A stretch of DNA of 64,000 nucleotides from Numida meleagris (Eukaryota; Chordata; Aves; Galliformes; Numididae), in contig NC_034415.1 of assembly GCF_002078875.1 (NCBI RefSeq), positions 16,589,331 through 16,653,330 of the forward strand, written 5' to 3'. This document shows positions 40,597-51,865 of this stretch, one piece after another. The notes beneath the pieces were generated by a model that worked only from the letters and a program-made list of their open reading frames with translations, did no database searches and was not told where the DNA came from. The translations under genes and the position numbers were made by a program. Position 1 is the first letter of the stretch, and each line of letters starts with the position of its first letter.

Positions 40597-41750
40597 TAAA
40601 ATGAAGTTGTAGCACATCAGCTTGGGAACTTCTCAATATCAAAATAGTTAATATGTCAAGGCTACTTAAACATTGTGCTTTATAATACAATAGATCAAAT
40701 TGGTGCAATATTGCACTGAGAATTATTTTCTTGCTCCATTGTGGGATTATAACTGTAAAAACGTAAGCAAGGAGGAAACAATGATTTTATTTTATACTCT
40801 GTGTTCTAGGGCTATGCTACGGTAACATACCAGATCAAGTATCTTTCACATAAAACTTAAAACAGAAAATCATTTAGGATTTATACAATAATAATGAAAA
40901 TGCTTCAATCTGAACAAAAACATCACGGAGACACAAAATTTATCTGGTTCAAACAGAACGAAATGGAAAGATAGCTTTAGGGAAAAAGGCACCAAAAAAA
41001 GATGTCTGTGCATACGCTAAACAGATTTAGAAGTCCAAGAAGAACCACGTGAAGAACACATAGGAATAAGAGAAACAAGCTCAATCCCTTACCGAATAAT
41101 GTTTATTCATCCTCACCATGATAATGCTTATTTTAAATTGCCCAGACAAGGAATCCTCTGATTGTCAGCGGAGCTCTAAGAGTACAAAATTGCTCTTCAG
41201 TTTACAGCCACAGCCTAACAGTTTAAGCTGACTCTTTATGACCCACAAAGGTTTGACAGAACTGGAAGAAATAAACCAGAATTTATTTTAGAAGCCTTTC
41301 AATTTATATAGGAATTGTAAACTTTCTGAGCAGCAAGAAGGCACCAACTTGGCTACATAAATGACGCAGTGTGTACCTGGTGATGTGTAATCAGACCCTC
41401 GGAAGCCACTTCTATACAGACAGCAAATATTGGTATTGGTGATGATAGGAAACCCATGCAGCAACTGAAATCTCATGCTTTCACTTGTTGGGTGAAACAG
41501 TTTGCCCAGCCACAACTGAGGCCACCTGGCTGTGGGTGTGCTTCTCGTTCTGCTCTCGGAACTCACCCCGCCAGGTGCGGGTACATTCCTCCAGCCCTAC
41601 AGCTCTGCCCAATGCCTGTGCTTGGATTTGAAACACTCCTTTCACTGGTTTGAGTTTTGGTGTGAGAGGAGTTTTTGCTTTTAAGTACAAGAAAAGGAAA
41701 GTTTCATTTCCATCCTTCGGTTTCATTAAAAGTGTGCCCAACTCATAATA

Positions 41751-42410
41751 TCACAATCACAGAATCATAGAATGGCCTGGGTTGAAAAGGACCTCAAAGA
41801 TCATCGAGTCTCAACCCCCCTGCTGAGTGCAGGGTCACCAGCCACTAGACCAGGCTGCCCAGAGCCACATCCAGCCTTGCCTTGAATGCCTCCAGGGATG
41901 GAGCATCCACAACCTCCCTGGGCAACCTGTTCCAGTGCGTCACCACCCTCTGAGTGAAAAACTTCCTCCTAACATCCAACTTAAATCTCCCCTGTCTCAG
42001 TTTAAAATCATTCCCCCTTGTCCTATCGCTATCCACCCTCGTAAACAATTGTTCCCCTTCCTGTTTATACACTCCCTTCAAGTATTAGAAGGCCACTACG
42101 AGAGCTCCCTGCAGCCTTCTCTTCTCCGAACTAAACAAGCCCAGTTCCCTCAACTTTTCCTCATAGGAGAGGTGCTCCAGCCCGATGACCATCTTAGTGG
42201 CCCTCCTCTGAATTCACTCCAACAGCTCCACATCTTTCTTGTGCTGGGGGCCCCAGGCCTGGACGCAGTACTCCAGATGGGTCCTCACAAGAGCCGAGTA
42301 GAGGGGGACAATCACCTCCCTCTCCCTGCTGGCCACTCCTCTTTTAATGCAGCCCAGAACATAGTTGGCCTTCCGGGCTGCCAGCGCACACTGCTGGCTC
42401 ATGTCCAGCT
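41751..42410 (-). repeat. CR1 LINE, 3' end with ORF2 C-terminus
   Basis: About 660 bp of CR1 in minus orientation. The 3' terminus is AATCATAGAATGG on the plus strand. Two minus-strand frames keep ORF2 sequence. The stretch 42214-42402 encodes [15 protein letters not shown] and [14 protein letters not shown]. The stretch 41845-42081 ends in [16 protein letters not shown] and A-R-L-D, the typical CR1 C-terminus. The frames do not join, so the copy is dead and 5'-truncated. The 218-codon plus-strand frame over it is antisense. Confidence 0.95.
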
Positions 42411-42999
42411 GCTAAACGGAATAGCAAGAAGGGGCAGCAAAAGAAACCTATCTCCTAAGGGTGCGAATCATTCAACCACTTAATTTCAGAGGACACAAGA
42501 TAAAACAGAAAGAGACACAGTGTACAAACACCTGTTTTCAAGAAAGGCACAGCTCCAATTCAACACATTCTCTTCTAGAGAAAATAATAATAATGCTTGT
42601 GACTAAAACCTCTTAAAGGAAAGAACAGAAAATATTCTTCTAATGAAGATGATATCCACATTTTTTATATTGCTACACATACAAAAACAGAAACACTGAA
42701 TTAAGACAAGCTCCCTTGGTACTCACAAACTAATTAAACCATTTTTAAAAAATAGTGTGTTTAAGTGAATAAAACAAATATGTGATATGGAAACATATTT
42801 TAATATCTTCCATGGAAACATCCTTATTTTGGTCACTTTGGTTTAAAAAAAAAAGGTAAATTCTAAGATGTCACTAGAATAACAGGCTGCTACATCCACG
42901 ACTCTGCAAAAAAGGAGGGTAATCTCTGATTTCTTATAATATCTCATACAACTACATAAAATATTAATGTTACAAGCTGTAACTATTAAATATTATGTA

Positions 43000-43540
43000 G
43001 CTCACAAAAGCAATGCCTCCTACTTATTTCCATGGAAACTACACTAGATACAAAGAGCACAAAAACATTATTTAACAGAGCGCATTCTCAGCTACAAGAC
43101 ACTATTTTTCAGCACATACACCATGATTAACTGTGCATTTTTGTCATCAATGAAGAACCTGCACGTCACTCTCATAACAATCTGCACCAGCAGAGGTGAC
43201 CACTGTCACTGCCACTACTGATGAAACACCCACCCACTGCCTCACTGTGCTCACATCCACCATTTGGTGTCCATAAACATTCAGCAAGTGGCGATGAATG
43301 TCAATGGGTGCCATTTTTTCCACATGGAGGAATTCAGTGAGACCCCTTTGCTTCCTACTCACTTCCATGTCAGACTCTATTCTGTCAGACTGCCCCTCTG
43401 CTGCCATCTGTCACATGGCAACAACATGCAATGGGGGTCCTGGTGGGAGCACTCAGCCTCTACTCCCATCCCACCAAGACCTGACTGACATCATGGGCCA
43501 ACCTAATAAAATAGGAGGCACTACTTTGGGACTTGTGCTT
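43000..43540 (-). mobile_element. Galluhop-like mariner element, internally deleted copy 4
   Basis: About 540 bp beginning after TA at 42998-42999 with AAGCAATGCCTCCTACTTAT. The minus-strand transposase frame, 43407 down to 43147, starts MAAEGQSDRI and includes M-A-P-I-D-I-H-R-H-L-L-N-V-Y-G and D-V-S-T-V-R-Q-W-V before degenerating. It is the best-kept N-terminus of the four. The right terminal repeat is decayed after AGGAGGCACTACTTT, so the boundary near 43540 is approximate. Confidence 0.85.
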
Positions 43541-46500
43541 CCTCACTGATCCAAGGCCATCGCACCTTAACTCATGCTCCAAGAACATGACCAGACAGGA
43601 AATCCCCCTATCTGTGCTTACATCAAGAGCTGCTGAATAAAAATCAGCATTGCATTATTTTCTGTTATTACATCAAAGGGCAGAGTATGTTCTCTCATGA
43701 AAGATTAAATTGCAGGTGTTGCTAACATCTGTTTCACTTCGGAAGGCTCCTGCTTCCTTCCGTATTTTGACAGAGGTTATCTGAATTGTATTTAATTGTC
43801 TGCTGCAGCAACAACAACTTTGCAGTGCCCTTTGATAGGAGATGATTCTTGAACCACAAACAGAGACAGTACTCATGTTTTATAGCTGTCTGCTCTTACT
43901 GGCGTGGTTTTGTGGTCTAAACACAGCTTAATTGTCACAGCATCAGACAAGCCAGAACTTGGATAGCTGCTATATGAAGTTTCAAAATAATGTGCTTAGA
44001 ATTAGACAGTGTTGCTATTAAAAAGTCCTGCCCAACAGTCCTTCTGAAGGACTTCGTCAGTAGTGATGGTACTTAAGAAGGGACAACAAAATTAAAATAG
44101 CTATGAAAGATGACCTACAAGCAGATATAAATCCGGTGCTTCATATTTTTACAACTTAAGCAAGCAAATATGTAGTCATAATAGTATCCTAATATTTACA
44201 GCTTCTTTTTACTCAAGTATGTATTAAGTGAATTCCATCTGTGTATAACTGAAGGAAAATCTGTTAACAAGTGGAAGAGATTTTACTTCATGACTTTCAG
44301 GTTGGAGAATGTCTTGCATATTCCTTCTTCCGTACTTACTACTACTTTGATTCTCAGAAAACTGCCACTACTGTACCTTACGTGTATAACGCTGAGCATA
44401 TCCCATCTCCTGCAGCTACAGCACACATTTTCCCCAAACCCACTAGATGTCACTTCCTCACAATTAAACGTGCATCCAACAAGAAATAAAAACTTTCCCT
44501 CTTCAGTTCATTCAAGCAACAACACATCATTTGAGAGAAATTCAGACTCTGTCATGACTGATCTCTATTCTCTCATCTCACAACTTGCAATCAGCTTCTA
44601 TAAATCACTCAGGTGCTGCACAAGTAACAAGCAGAATCTCGGGATCAGACTTTGCTTCTCAGCTTCTCTGAACCATGCCTGAAGGGCCGTATGAGAATGG
44701 CATGTATTTAAGCACTTTCCATACTGAGCAGTGACTGCTCTCCTGGTTTCCCAGCCCCTGCATTTTGGGCTAGTCCTCTCACCTTGCAGACTGGCAGTGG
44801 AACAAACAAGTTTGTATGTATTAGCGGAAATGAATGAGTCAATTTAGTTGGTGGAGAAAATTACCATGTTCTGAATGTAAAAGTAGCCAACCAGTACTTT
44901 CTGTTTGTTGTTTTCATGCAAAGAAAGGCAGAAGTACCTCAGGTTATCTTTTGAAAGAAAGAGCAGACTTCATTTTTGCTTTAAGTGAAAGCAAACAAAA
45001 AACAACACTGCAGAACATCAGTATCTTTGCCATTAAGTGGAAAATTCACCTCAACTGCTGAAAAAGCAAATGCAAGAGATTCTTAACTTTCTCGTCAAAG
45101 ATTATATTAAATTCACAATGCTTATACCTCCAGTCCTACTGTGTCACTAATGCTAGTTTCAGCATCAGGCTCTTCCATGTCCCTTTACATGCACATTGTA
45201 CACAACACAGATCTGCATGTCTCTTCTCTTCTTCCTCTCACTCCCTACTCAAACGTTGTATCTAAAATGACTGTCTAAATATTACTCATCTTCCAGTTTG
45301 ATTTGTCCTAAAAAAAATACTTGAGCACACTCCAGAATGATTAAAAATATGAAGAGGAAAGCTGGTTATCCCTTTGCTAACTTGATCAAAATAGACTGCT
45401 CTGGTGATGACAAGAACAATCACATTCAACAGAACTAAGTGCCATTTTAATCACAGTAGAAACCAAAAAATGGGACAACTTTTGGTGACTCACTTGTTTC
45501 TCCTCTTCTACACCTCACCCTTCCACTCACGTCAGTACAATGCAAGGTGGGCCTGTATTTTAAAATAAGTCCCTGAAATTAACGGGTTAAATAGGAAAGC
45601 TAGGGGAGGAAGCAAAGGTGTAACCCAGATGACTTCAGCGACTTCTGAGCAGTCCTCAGAACGGCTATTTCAGCAAGCTTCAGAGTGGAGCAGAACAGCA
45701 GGAGTAATCAGTGCAGGAATTTTTCAAGACAGCTTTACAGCCAAGGAAAATTGGTCATGTAATTACTTTGTAAGCAGCATGTTGAAGAAAACTTCATAAT
45801 CAAGGGTCTGAAACCTCAAGGTGGAGGCCATACAAACATGCTGGGTTTTTTTTTTTTGTTGTTTATTTTTTGAAACGTCATCATACTGGCAAAACTCGGG
45901 ATCTACTCTGAAAACACAACTCTTGCTCAGCAGAAACTAAAGCTGTTCCAAAGGCCTTCTGCAAAAGCATTTTAAGCAAAACCAATAAATAATTGTGGCT
46001 ATAACTGATTTAGAAATTGAACTAAATCATCATATGATATTGTCCTAAGGTTGAAAAGTACAACAGTTTCTCAGCCCAATTATGTTCTATATTTCCACTG
46101 TAAGCTACTTGGCAAATGCTTTTCTTTAATAAATGGTGTTTCAAACACCTGTTAAAACCAAATGAAAACTCTCTTCTGAAGGAAACAAGTTTATAACAGC
46201 AGTTCAGTGTCTGAAAATAGCAAACTTCTAAAGAGACACTACACCTTAAAGAAATTCCAAGTAGCACCGATAATTATCAGGATAAAAGATAAGACCAGAA
46301 GTACCACTCTGGCACTGCAAACAACGGATTCCTTCAGTGCAACGGAAACCTGCCTGATGTCAGTTTAAAGGAAAACTGCCCAGGACTGTTAGGAACACAG
46401 GCAAATGCATAAAAGAAGCTTAGGAATGCGGACAAATAAGGGACTCAACGAGTATCAAAGGAAAATGCTAAAGATAGCTGAAACTATACAACATTACAAG

Positions 46501-46574
46501 TATACCTTCCTTCTGTGGCAGAGATAAATAAGCATAGTGCCTTTGTGTATTTGGCATGAAAACATTCAATAAAG

Positions 46575-47112
46575 TGACTGCCAACCTGGGGTACTGTACC
46601 TGTACTCCCACCTGGAGTCCTCTGTCCAGTTGTAGACCCCCTCAGCACAAGAGAGACTTGGCCATACTGGGAAGAGTCCAGCAGAGGGCCACCACGACAG
46701 TCAAGGGACTGGAGCAGCTCTCCTGTGAGAGCCAGGACTGTTCAGCCAGGAGGAAGGAAAGCTCAGGAGGGAACTCATCAATGTATGTAGTAAATACCTG
46801 AAAGGAGGCTCCAGAGAGGATCAAGCCAGGCTCTTCTAAGTGATATCCAGTGTTGGCCAGAGGCAATGGGCACGAACTGGAACACAGGAGGTCCCCTCTG
46901 ACTATCAGGAAGTGCTTCTGTGCTGTGTAGGTGCCAGAGCACTGGCACAAGTTGTCCAGAAAGGCTGTGGAGTCTCCTCCCTGGAGATGTTCACAAAGTG
47001 CATGGACATGGGCCTGGGCATCCTGCTCAGAGTGGCCCTGCTTAAGCAGGAGTTGGACATGATCGCCTTCAGAGGTCCTTTCCAACCTCAGCCATCCTGT
47101 GATTCTGTGAAG
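46575..47112 (+). repeat. CR1 LINE 3' end, old copy
   Basis: Plus-strand CR1. It starts near GTACCTGTACTCCCACCTGG, matches the ORF2 C-terminal and 3' UTR layout (GGAAGAGTCCAGCAGAGGGC, then CTGTTCAGCCAGGAGGAAGG). It ends in AGGTCCTTTCCAACCTCAGC and GATTCTGTGA. Stops and frameshifts interrupt the frame. Its orientation is opposite to the 41.8 kb copy. Confidence 0.92.
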
Positions 47113-49520
47113 GTGCCCTGACTTGCAAAGCTATCTCTACACAACAGGCAAACTTCTGATTACAAACCCAGCAGCAGATTCAGCTGTCCCTGCAATACAC
47201 ACATACTTTCCCACACAATTTAAAAGCCTCATGTCTTCTAGTCAATTCACCTTCAAACCGCATCTTGTAAAATTCCACTATGCTCTCATACCTCACTTTC
47301 TCACCTTTTGCTCTGCCCAGACAGCAGGAGACAGGATCTCTTACCATCAGAGAGGCAAGATGACAGGTGGACAGCTTGTATTCCAAGTTAAATCCAAACC
47401 TAGCCAGGAAAAATACTCTGGATATCTTCATAATTCCATTTATAAGTGTCCTGAGAATTCTGTTCCTTCAAGAATAAAGGGAAGAGCACATGTGTCACAG
47501 CCTTGTTGAAACAAAGCAGCAACCCTTCTCCTCCAGCTTCTCTAAAACCTCTTGCTAAGATTCTCTTACCTATATTCTTCTTTACATTTATACATTCTTC
47601 CTCTGTGGCTCTATCTGATGCAGGATTTCCTCAACTTCATGGGCTCTGACCCAGAAGGAAGAAGCATCACTGAGTGACCCGACACCCATGGGATCTGTTT
47701 CTATTTCCTCAGGAGGAGCACCACTGGCCAGTGTACATCAGCTCTTCACATGGACAAGCCCACGCTCTGCTTAGTGCTCCCTTTGCCTCCCTATTCTTAC
47801 ATTTCTTGACCCACACTTTTCCTCTTACCAGCTGTCATCTTGCAGTTCATCTGGTTTCTTTCCATTCTCTTTTCTCTTAGTTACCCCCTCTCAAAGAGGG
47901 CTCTAATGTTTTAGTAGGGATAAAGTGGTATCTGGACCTACAGGAAAAAGCCAGTAGAAACAGTCTCGAAGTGGCTGCTTAAGAAAAGCAAGAATGGTGA
48001 GCACGACACTTCTCATTTCCTATGGCACACAAAATTGTACATATCATGCCCTCCCTCAGTTGTTTCTATTCTAGATCGACGAACTGTCATAGGCAAAACT
48101 TCAAACATTTTTGCTGTTCTTCTGCGAACTTATTCCCAGGCATTCAGCTTGGATCCAACATGTCTGATACAATTCACTGAATCAATGGGATCAAACGTTA
48201 CTTAGCAATGGAAGTGGAGAAAAAGTATGTGGACACATTCACACAAAATTCAAGAATGTTCTAGAGCAGAGTTGATAATTTAAAAAAAAAGTAAGTTAAT
48301 ATGAAAATAAATAAATCTGTATTTGAATACTAAATGTGCAATAATTATGTAGGTAGAATCAGAAGAGTAATTATTTGGCAAAAAGTGTGTAATAACAGGC
48401 AAAGACAGAAACTAAACTCTCCTCGAGTATCAGCACAGCCTGTGTGTGTGTAAAAGTGAAGTTAACTTCAATTTTGTGTTGGTTTTGCTTTTAATCCTTA
48501 CTCCAAGAGGAAATTCAAAGAAAAAAACATCTGCTAATTTGTAACAGAACCATAAGACACCCCAAGAACCATTAAAAAGCACCACATACGCTAAACTTTC
48601 CAGTTAATCCCACATCACACTAAGCTGTTGTAGACTTGAGCTAACTGCAAAACAAGTAAGTTTTGCAATTCCATATTCACACAGGCCATTCAGTTGTCCA
48701 GCACTTTATTTCACTCTGAAGCTCAGTTCCCATAAACAAGTACCATTACAATGTAGGCTTTTCACAATTGCAGAGAAATCAGCTCGACCACATGCACTGC
48801 AGCAGTCTAATTCTTTAGGACCATGCAACATAATCACTAAGTGGAGCCCCAGCACTGGGACCTGCAGAGTGTGCTCACTTGTCCCTTCAGCGAGAGCCCC
48901 TCCTGACACCGGTTTTAATAGGGACCAAACCTACAACTGGAGGCTCTAGTGTAAACAAAATGGACAATACAAAGTATTTCCATTGGCTGGCGGGGAACTA
49001 CATCTCCATTCATTGTAACGGCACTGCTTATTAGGAAATATCACAATCTTCCAAATCAGCATGGCATGAATTTAGCTACATAACATTTTCTCTCTCTCTC
49101 TCACCACATACCCTGTTTTTAAATGAGAAATCCTGATTAAAAACTCCACGCACCATATTAATTCATCTATGGATCAGTTAATGATAGAACACTTGAATAC
49201 AGGTAATTTGCATTAAAAACTTTATCTTAATAATAGACTTTCGTGCAATGAAGTCACATTTTTCCCTGTTAAAAGTAAGGGTAGATTATCATGTGCTTAA
49301 CAATCAGAATTTAAATATACAATAAACCTGGCACTGTTATCCTCTGTAAGACAAACAAAGCATTTCAAACTGCCTAATATCATGTTAATCAAAACTAACC
49401 TTAATTAGTATTGCAGTGTACCTGCTGATTTGTCTGAGTACATACACCCTTAATTATGTCACTTCATATGAGGGAAGAGCAGGTACAGGCCAATTAACGA
49501 TCTTTTATATCTTTAAAATC

Positions 49521-49556
49521 TTTTTTTTTTTTTTTTTTTTTTGGTGTGTGTGTGTG
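49521..49556. repeat. T22 followed by (GT)n
   Basis: Twenty-two T, then GG and about six TG units. On the PRKACB sense strand this reads (CA)n-A22. Likely length-polymorphic. Confidence 0.9.
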
Positions 49557-51530
49557 CCAGAAGCACAGCCTCCTTTGTTTTAATTTCTGGAATCACATCA
49601 CAGCTGTGGGTTTACACATCAGCACTAACAGCAAGTGCTGGAGGTTAACAAGGACTCATTTGCTGGAAGCAGGTTAAATTGAATGAAATAAACAAAAGTT
49701 CCTCATATCCTCTGTTTAAATATTACTTTATTTTAACAAACAGACACAAGGTAAAAATATGCAGATGGATAACAAAATAACACCTTTATATATCACCCAG
49801 ATTAGACCCATTAGATTATCACCGTCAAGGAGGAATTCCTAGGTTTCTCCTTTTAACATCACAGGTAAGAGACTTTACTGTTTCAATTTATCTGTCAAGA
49901 AGATACTGTCTCCATGTAGCAGTCAGTGCAAGGCAACAGTAATTCCCTACCATTCCTACGAAGTGAACTTGGCTGCTCTCTATCAGTGAAAGTCTGATGA
50001 GTATTTTGAGCCACGTCATGGAAAAGGCTTTTATTTTCCTCAGAGTCTGGAGACCCAGTCATCTCTAACAAGTAGAGCATATTTATATAACCCGATGGTT
50101 CTCTGAAAGACTTTCTAAACCCTTCAAAACTATGGATATACCATTGTACAGAAACATGCTGAGAACAGTTTCAGTCTGGTCTCACCTTATAAACATCGTG
50201 GCTCACTTTTGTTTAAAAAGGAAAAACAAAAACAAAGTGCTTCCAAAGCTTCATTACATTTTAAAACAGTGTGCAATACATACAGAGAGCCCTCATGCTC
50301 TGAGTGACTACATACATGTACACACGGATGCATATCTAGGAACATACACCAGAACTCATTACACTACAAGCTACAAAGACCTCTATGATTATAGTTGAAG
50401 CTCTTATTAGGGTCCAGCAGAAAATAGTTTAATGAATGAGCAGATGAATGAATGAAACAAAAAACTTCGGTAAGCTTCTTGGTTTGAACATCAAATGGGC
50501 AAAAAGAGAACTGAATTAAATTTTAAAAGTTCAACAGACTAAAATACTGTTTTCTTAAAGCTCTGCATGATGTGCAGAGATGGAAAGAAGCAAAGCTTTA
50601 CTATATCTTCTCAACCCTTATAACTCTAAATGCTTGAATAAATGAAGTCCAACTGCTAGGTGCTAGCACCTCTCACTAAGAGCTGAACTGTGAGACTTAA
50701 AGTAATTCATATGAACGCAAGCAGACTGAAAGGAGTAATGGAGTAATCATTTTTCCAAGAAGTTAGCAGGGTGAGGTCTTAGGAGACTGTTGAGTTAATT
50801 TAAGAGCCCAGCGCTAAGAAAAGAACGTCCTTTTTCTTGCCACCTCACCATTTCATTGCCAGCAGCGTTTTCGGTACTTCCTCTGAATGTCTGTTGCCAT
50901 CTAACACCTCAGCAAACTCATTTGGCTTGCAAAATAATTGTAGATAACCCAAAGGGATAAAAGCCACGGTTTTTTTGGCTGTGTAACACAGCTAAACAAC
51001 GGATTGGAAAAACACTAGAATTGTGACAAGCAAACGGACTAGGAATAAAAACATACTTTCCACCAGTGTGAGCCACCAGATGGGCTCAGCTGTTTCATGA
51101 AACCCTACCCTCAGTGGATGTTGTTCTGTTGTGACGCTGAAGAAACAGCGAACAGGATGCCAAACAACAGGCTCAGTACAGTCCTGAGGTTTGTCATCCA
51201 CTTGCACTGATCCTTAACACAACAGGCAGAGCTAGCTTAGTACCTTCCTTTTAGTTCCTATGGAGCAACATACACACACACCCCCAGATTGCTCTGCTCT
51301 GATTCTCTTGTTACACAGACTGCTTGTCTCACTTTTATCTTGTATTTCCTGCCTGTCTGTGTTGACCTCACTGTCCAAATCAGACCACGTGTATTTTGAA
51401 AATAAATTGTCTATTTTGTGTTTGGGCAAACAAAGCAGGACCCTGATTCACAGACAGCCCTCCTGAACACTGGGACAATGCAAATAAATAAAATTACACA
51501 CAGGAGCACACGCCTTTCCAAATCGTATCA

Positions 51531-51570
51531 GGAAAGAAAGATGGACAGAAAGACAGACAGAAAGACAAAA
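51531..51570. repeat. Degenerate (AGAC/AGAA) tetranucleotide repeat
   Basis: Repeating GAAAGA, GGACAGAAAGACAGACAG and AAAGACA units. On the transcript it lies just downstream of the candidate short exon at 51638-51647. Confidence 0.8.
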
Positions 51571-51637
51571 CACAAAAGAAGGTGAATGTATCTTCAGTTC
51601 ACAGTTCCTACGACAACACATTTCTCACTTCACTTAC

Positions 51638-51647
51638 CTGCTGACAT
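51638..51647 (-). CDS. PRKACB: Candidate short alternative first exon of PRKACB (M-S-A-G type)
   Basis: On the minus strand ATG TCA GCA G is followed at once by a consensus donor, CAG|GTAAGT. It ends in phase 1, which is what exon 2 needs: spliced to exon 2 it reads M-S-A-V-K-E-F and continues into the kinase. From memory, mammalian PRKACB has very short brain-type first exons, one giving an N-terminus that starts M-S-A; I cannot verify this here. The start has G at -3. About 210 bases upstream on the transcript are GC-rich in an AT-rich intron, as for a 5' UTR or promoter. Two upstream ATGs (near 51690 and 51677) reach the same donor in the wrong phase. A chance ATG-donor pair is possible in a 33 kb intron. 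Confidence 0.45.
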
Positions 51648-51865
51648 CTCTGCTGCCACTCTGTCCTCTGCCCCATTCCCCAGGCAGCATCCCTGGCTCA
51701 GGGTGTGAGGACGAGGCCTGTGGCACCACAGCTCTCCAGCAGCTGCAGCAGGTTGTGCAGCCCCTGCTTCGTGCCCGCTCTCCCCTCTGTGCCGCCTCTC
51801 GCTGTACTAGCGCAGTGCTGGTGTGGCTTCAGCGCTGGATCAGGCAGCTGAGCCAGGTTAACCAA
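51648..51865 (-). promoter_or_regulatory. GC-rich patch, possible 5' UTR or alternative promoter
   Basis: A local GC-rich stretch of about 210 bp with several CpG dinucleotides, flanked by AT-rich intron. It lies directly upstream, on the minus strand, of the candidate short first exon at 51638-51647. No TATA box is evident. I see no repeat-family signature, so it does not look like a CR1 insertion. Confidence 0.35.

Noticed and set aside
41563..41591. Minus-strand ATG (41591) followed by a strong GTGAGT donor in a GC-richer patch near 41.56 kb
   Set aside because: The frame reaches the donor in phase 2, which would put exon 2 out of frame, so it is not a usable PRKACB first exon.
41827..42483. 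218-codon plus-strand open frame
   Set aside because: It is the antisense of a CR1 LINE ORF2 C-terminus; the real coding content is on the minus strand.
47640..47690. Minus-strand S-L-S-D-A-S-S frame with AG and GT nearby
   Set aside because: Too short a match to the recalled S-S-D-A-S cassette, and the flanking sequence does not continue the similarity.
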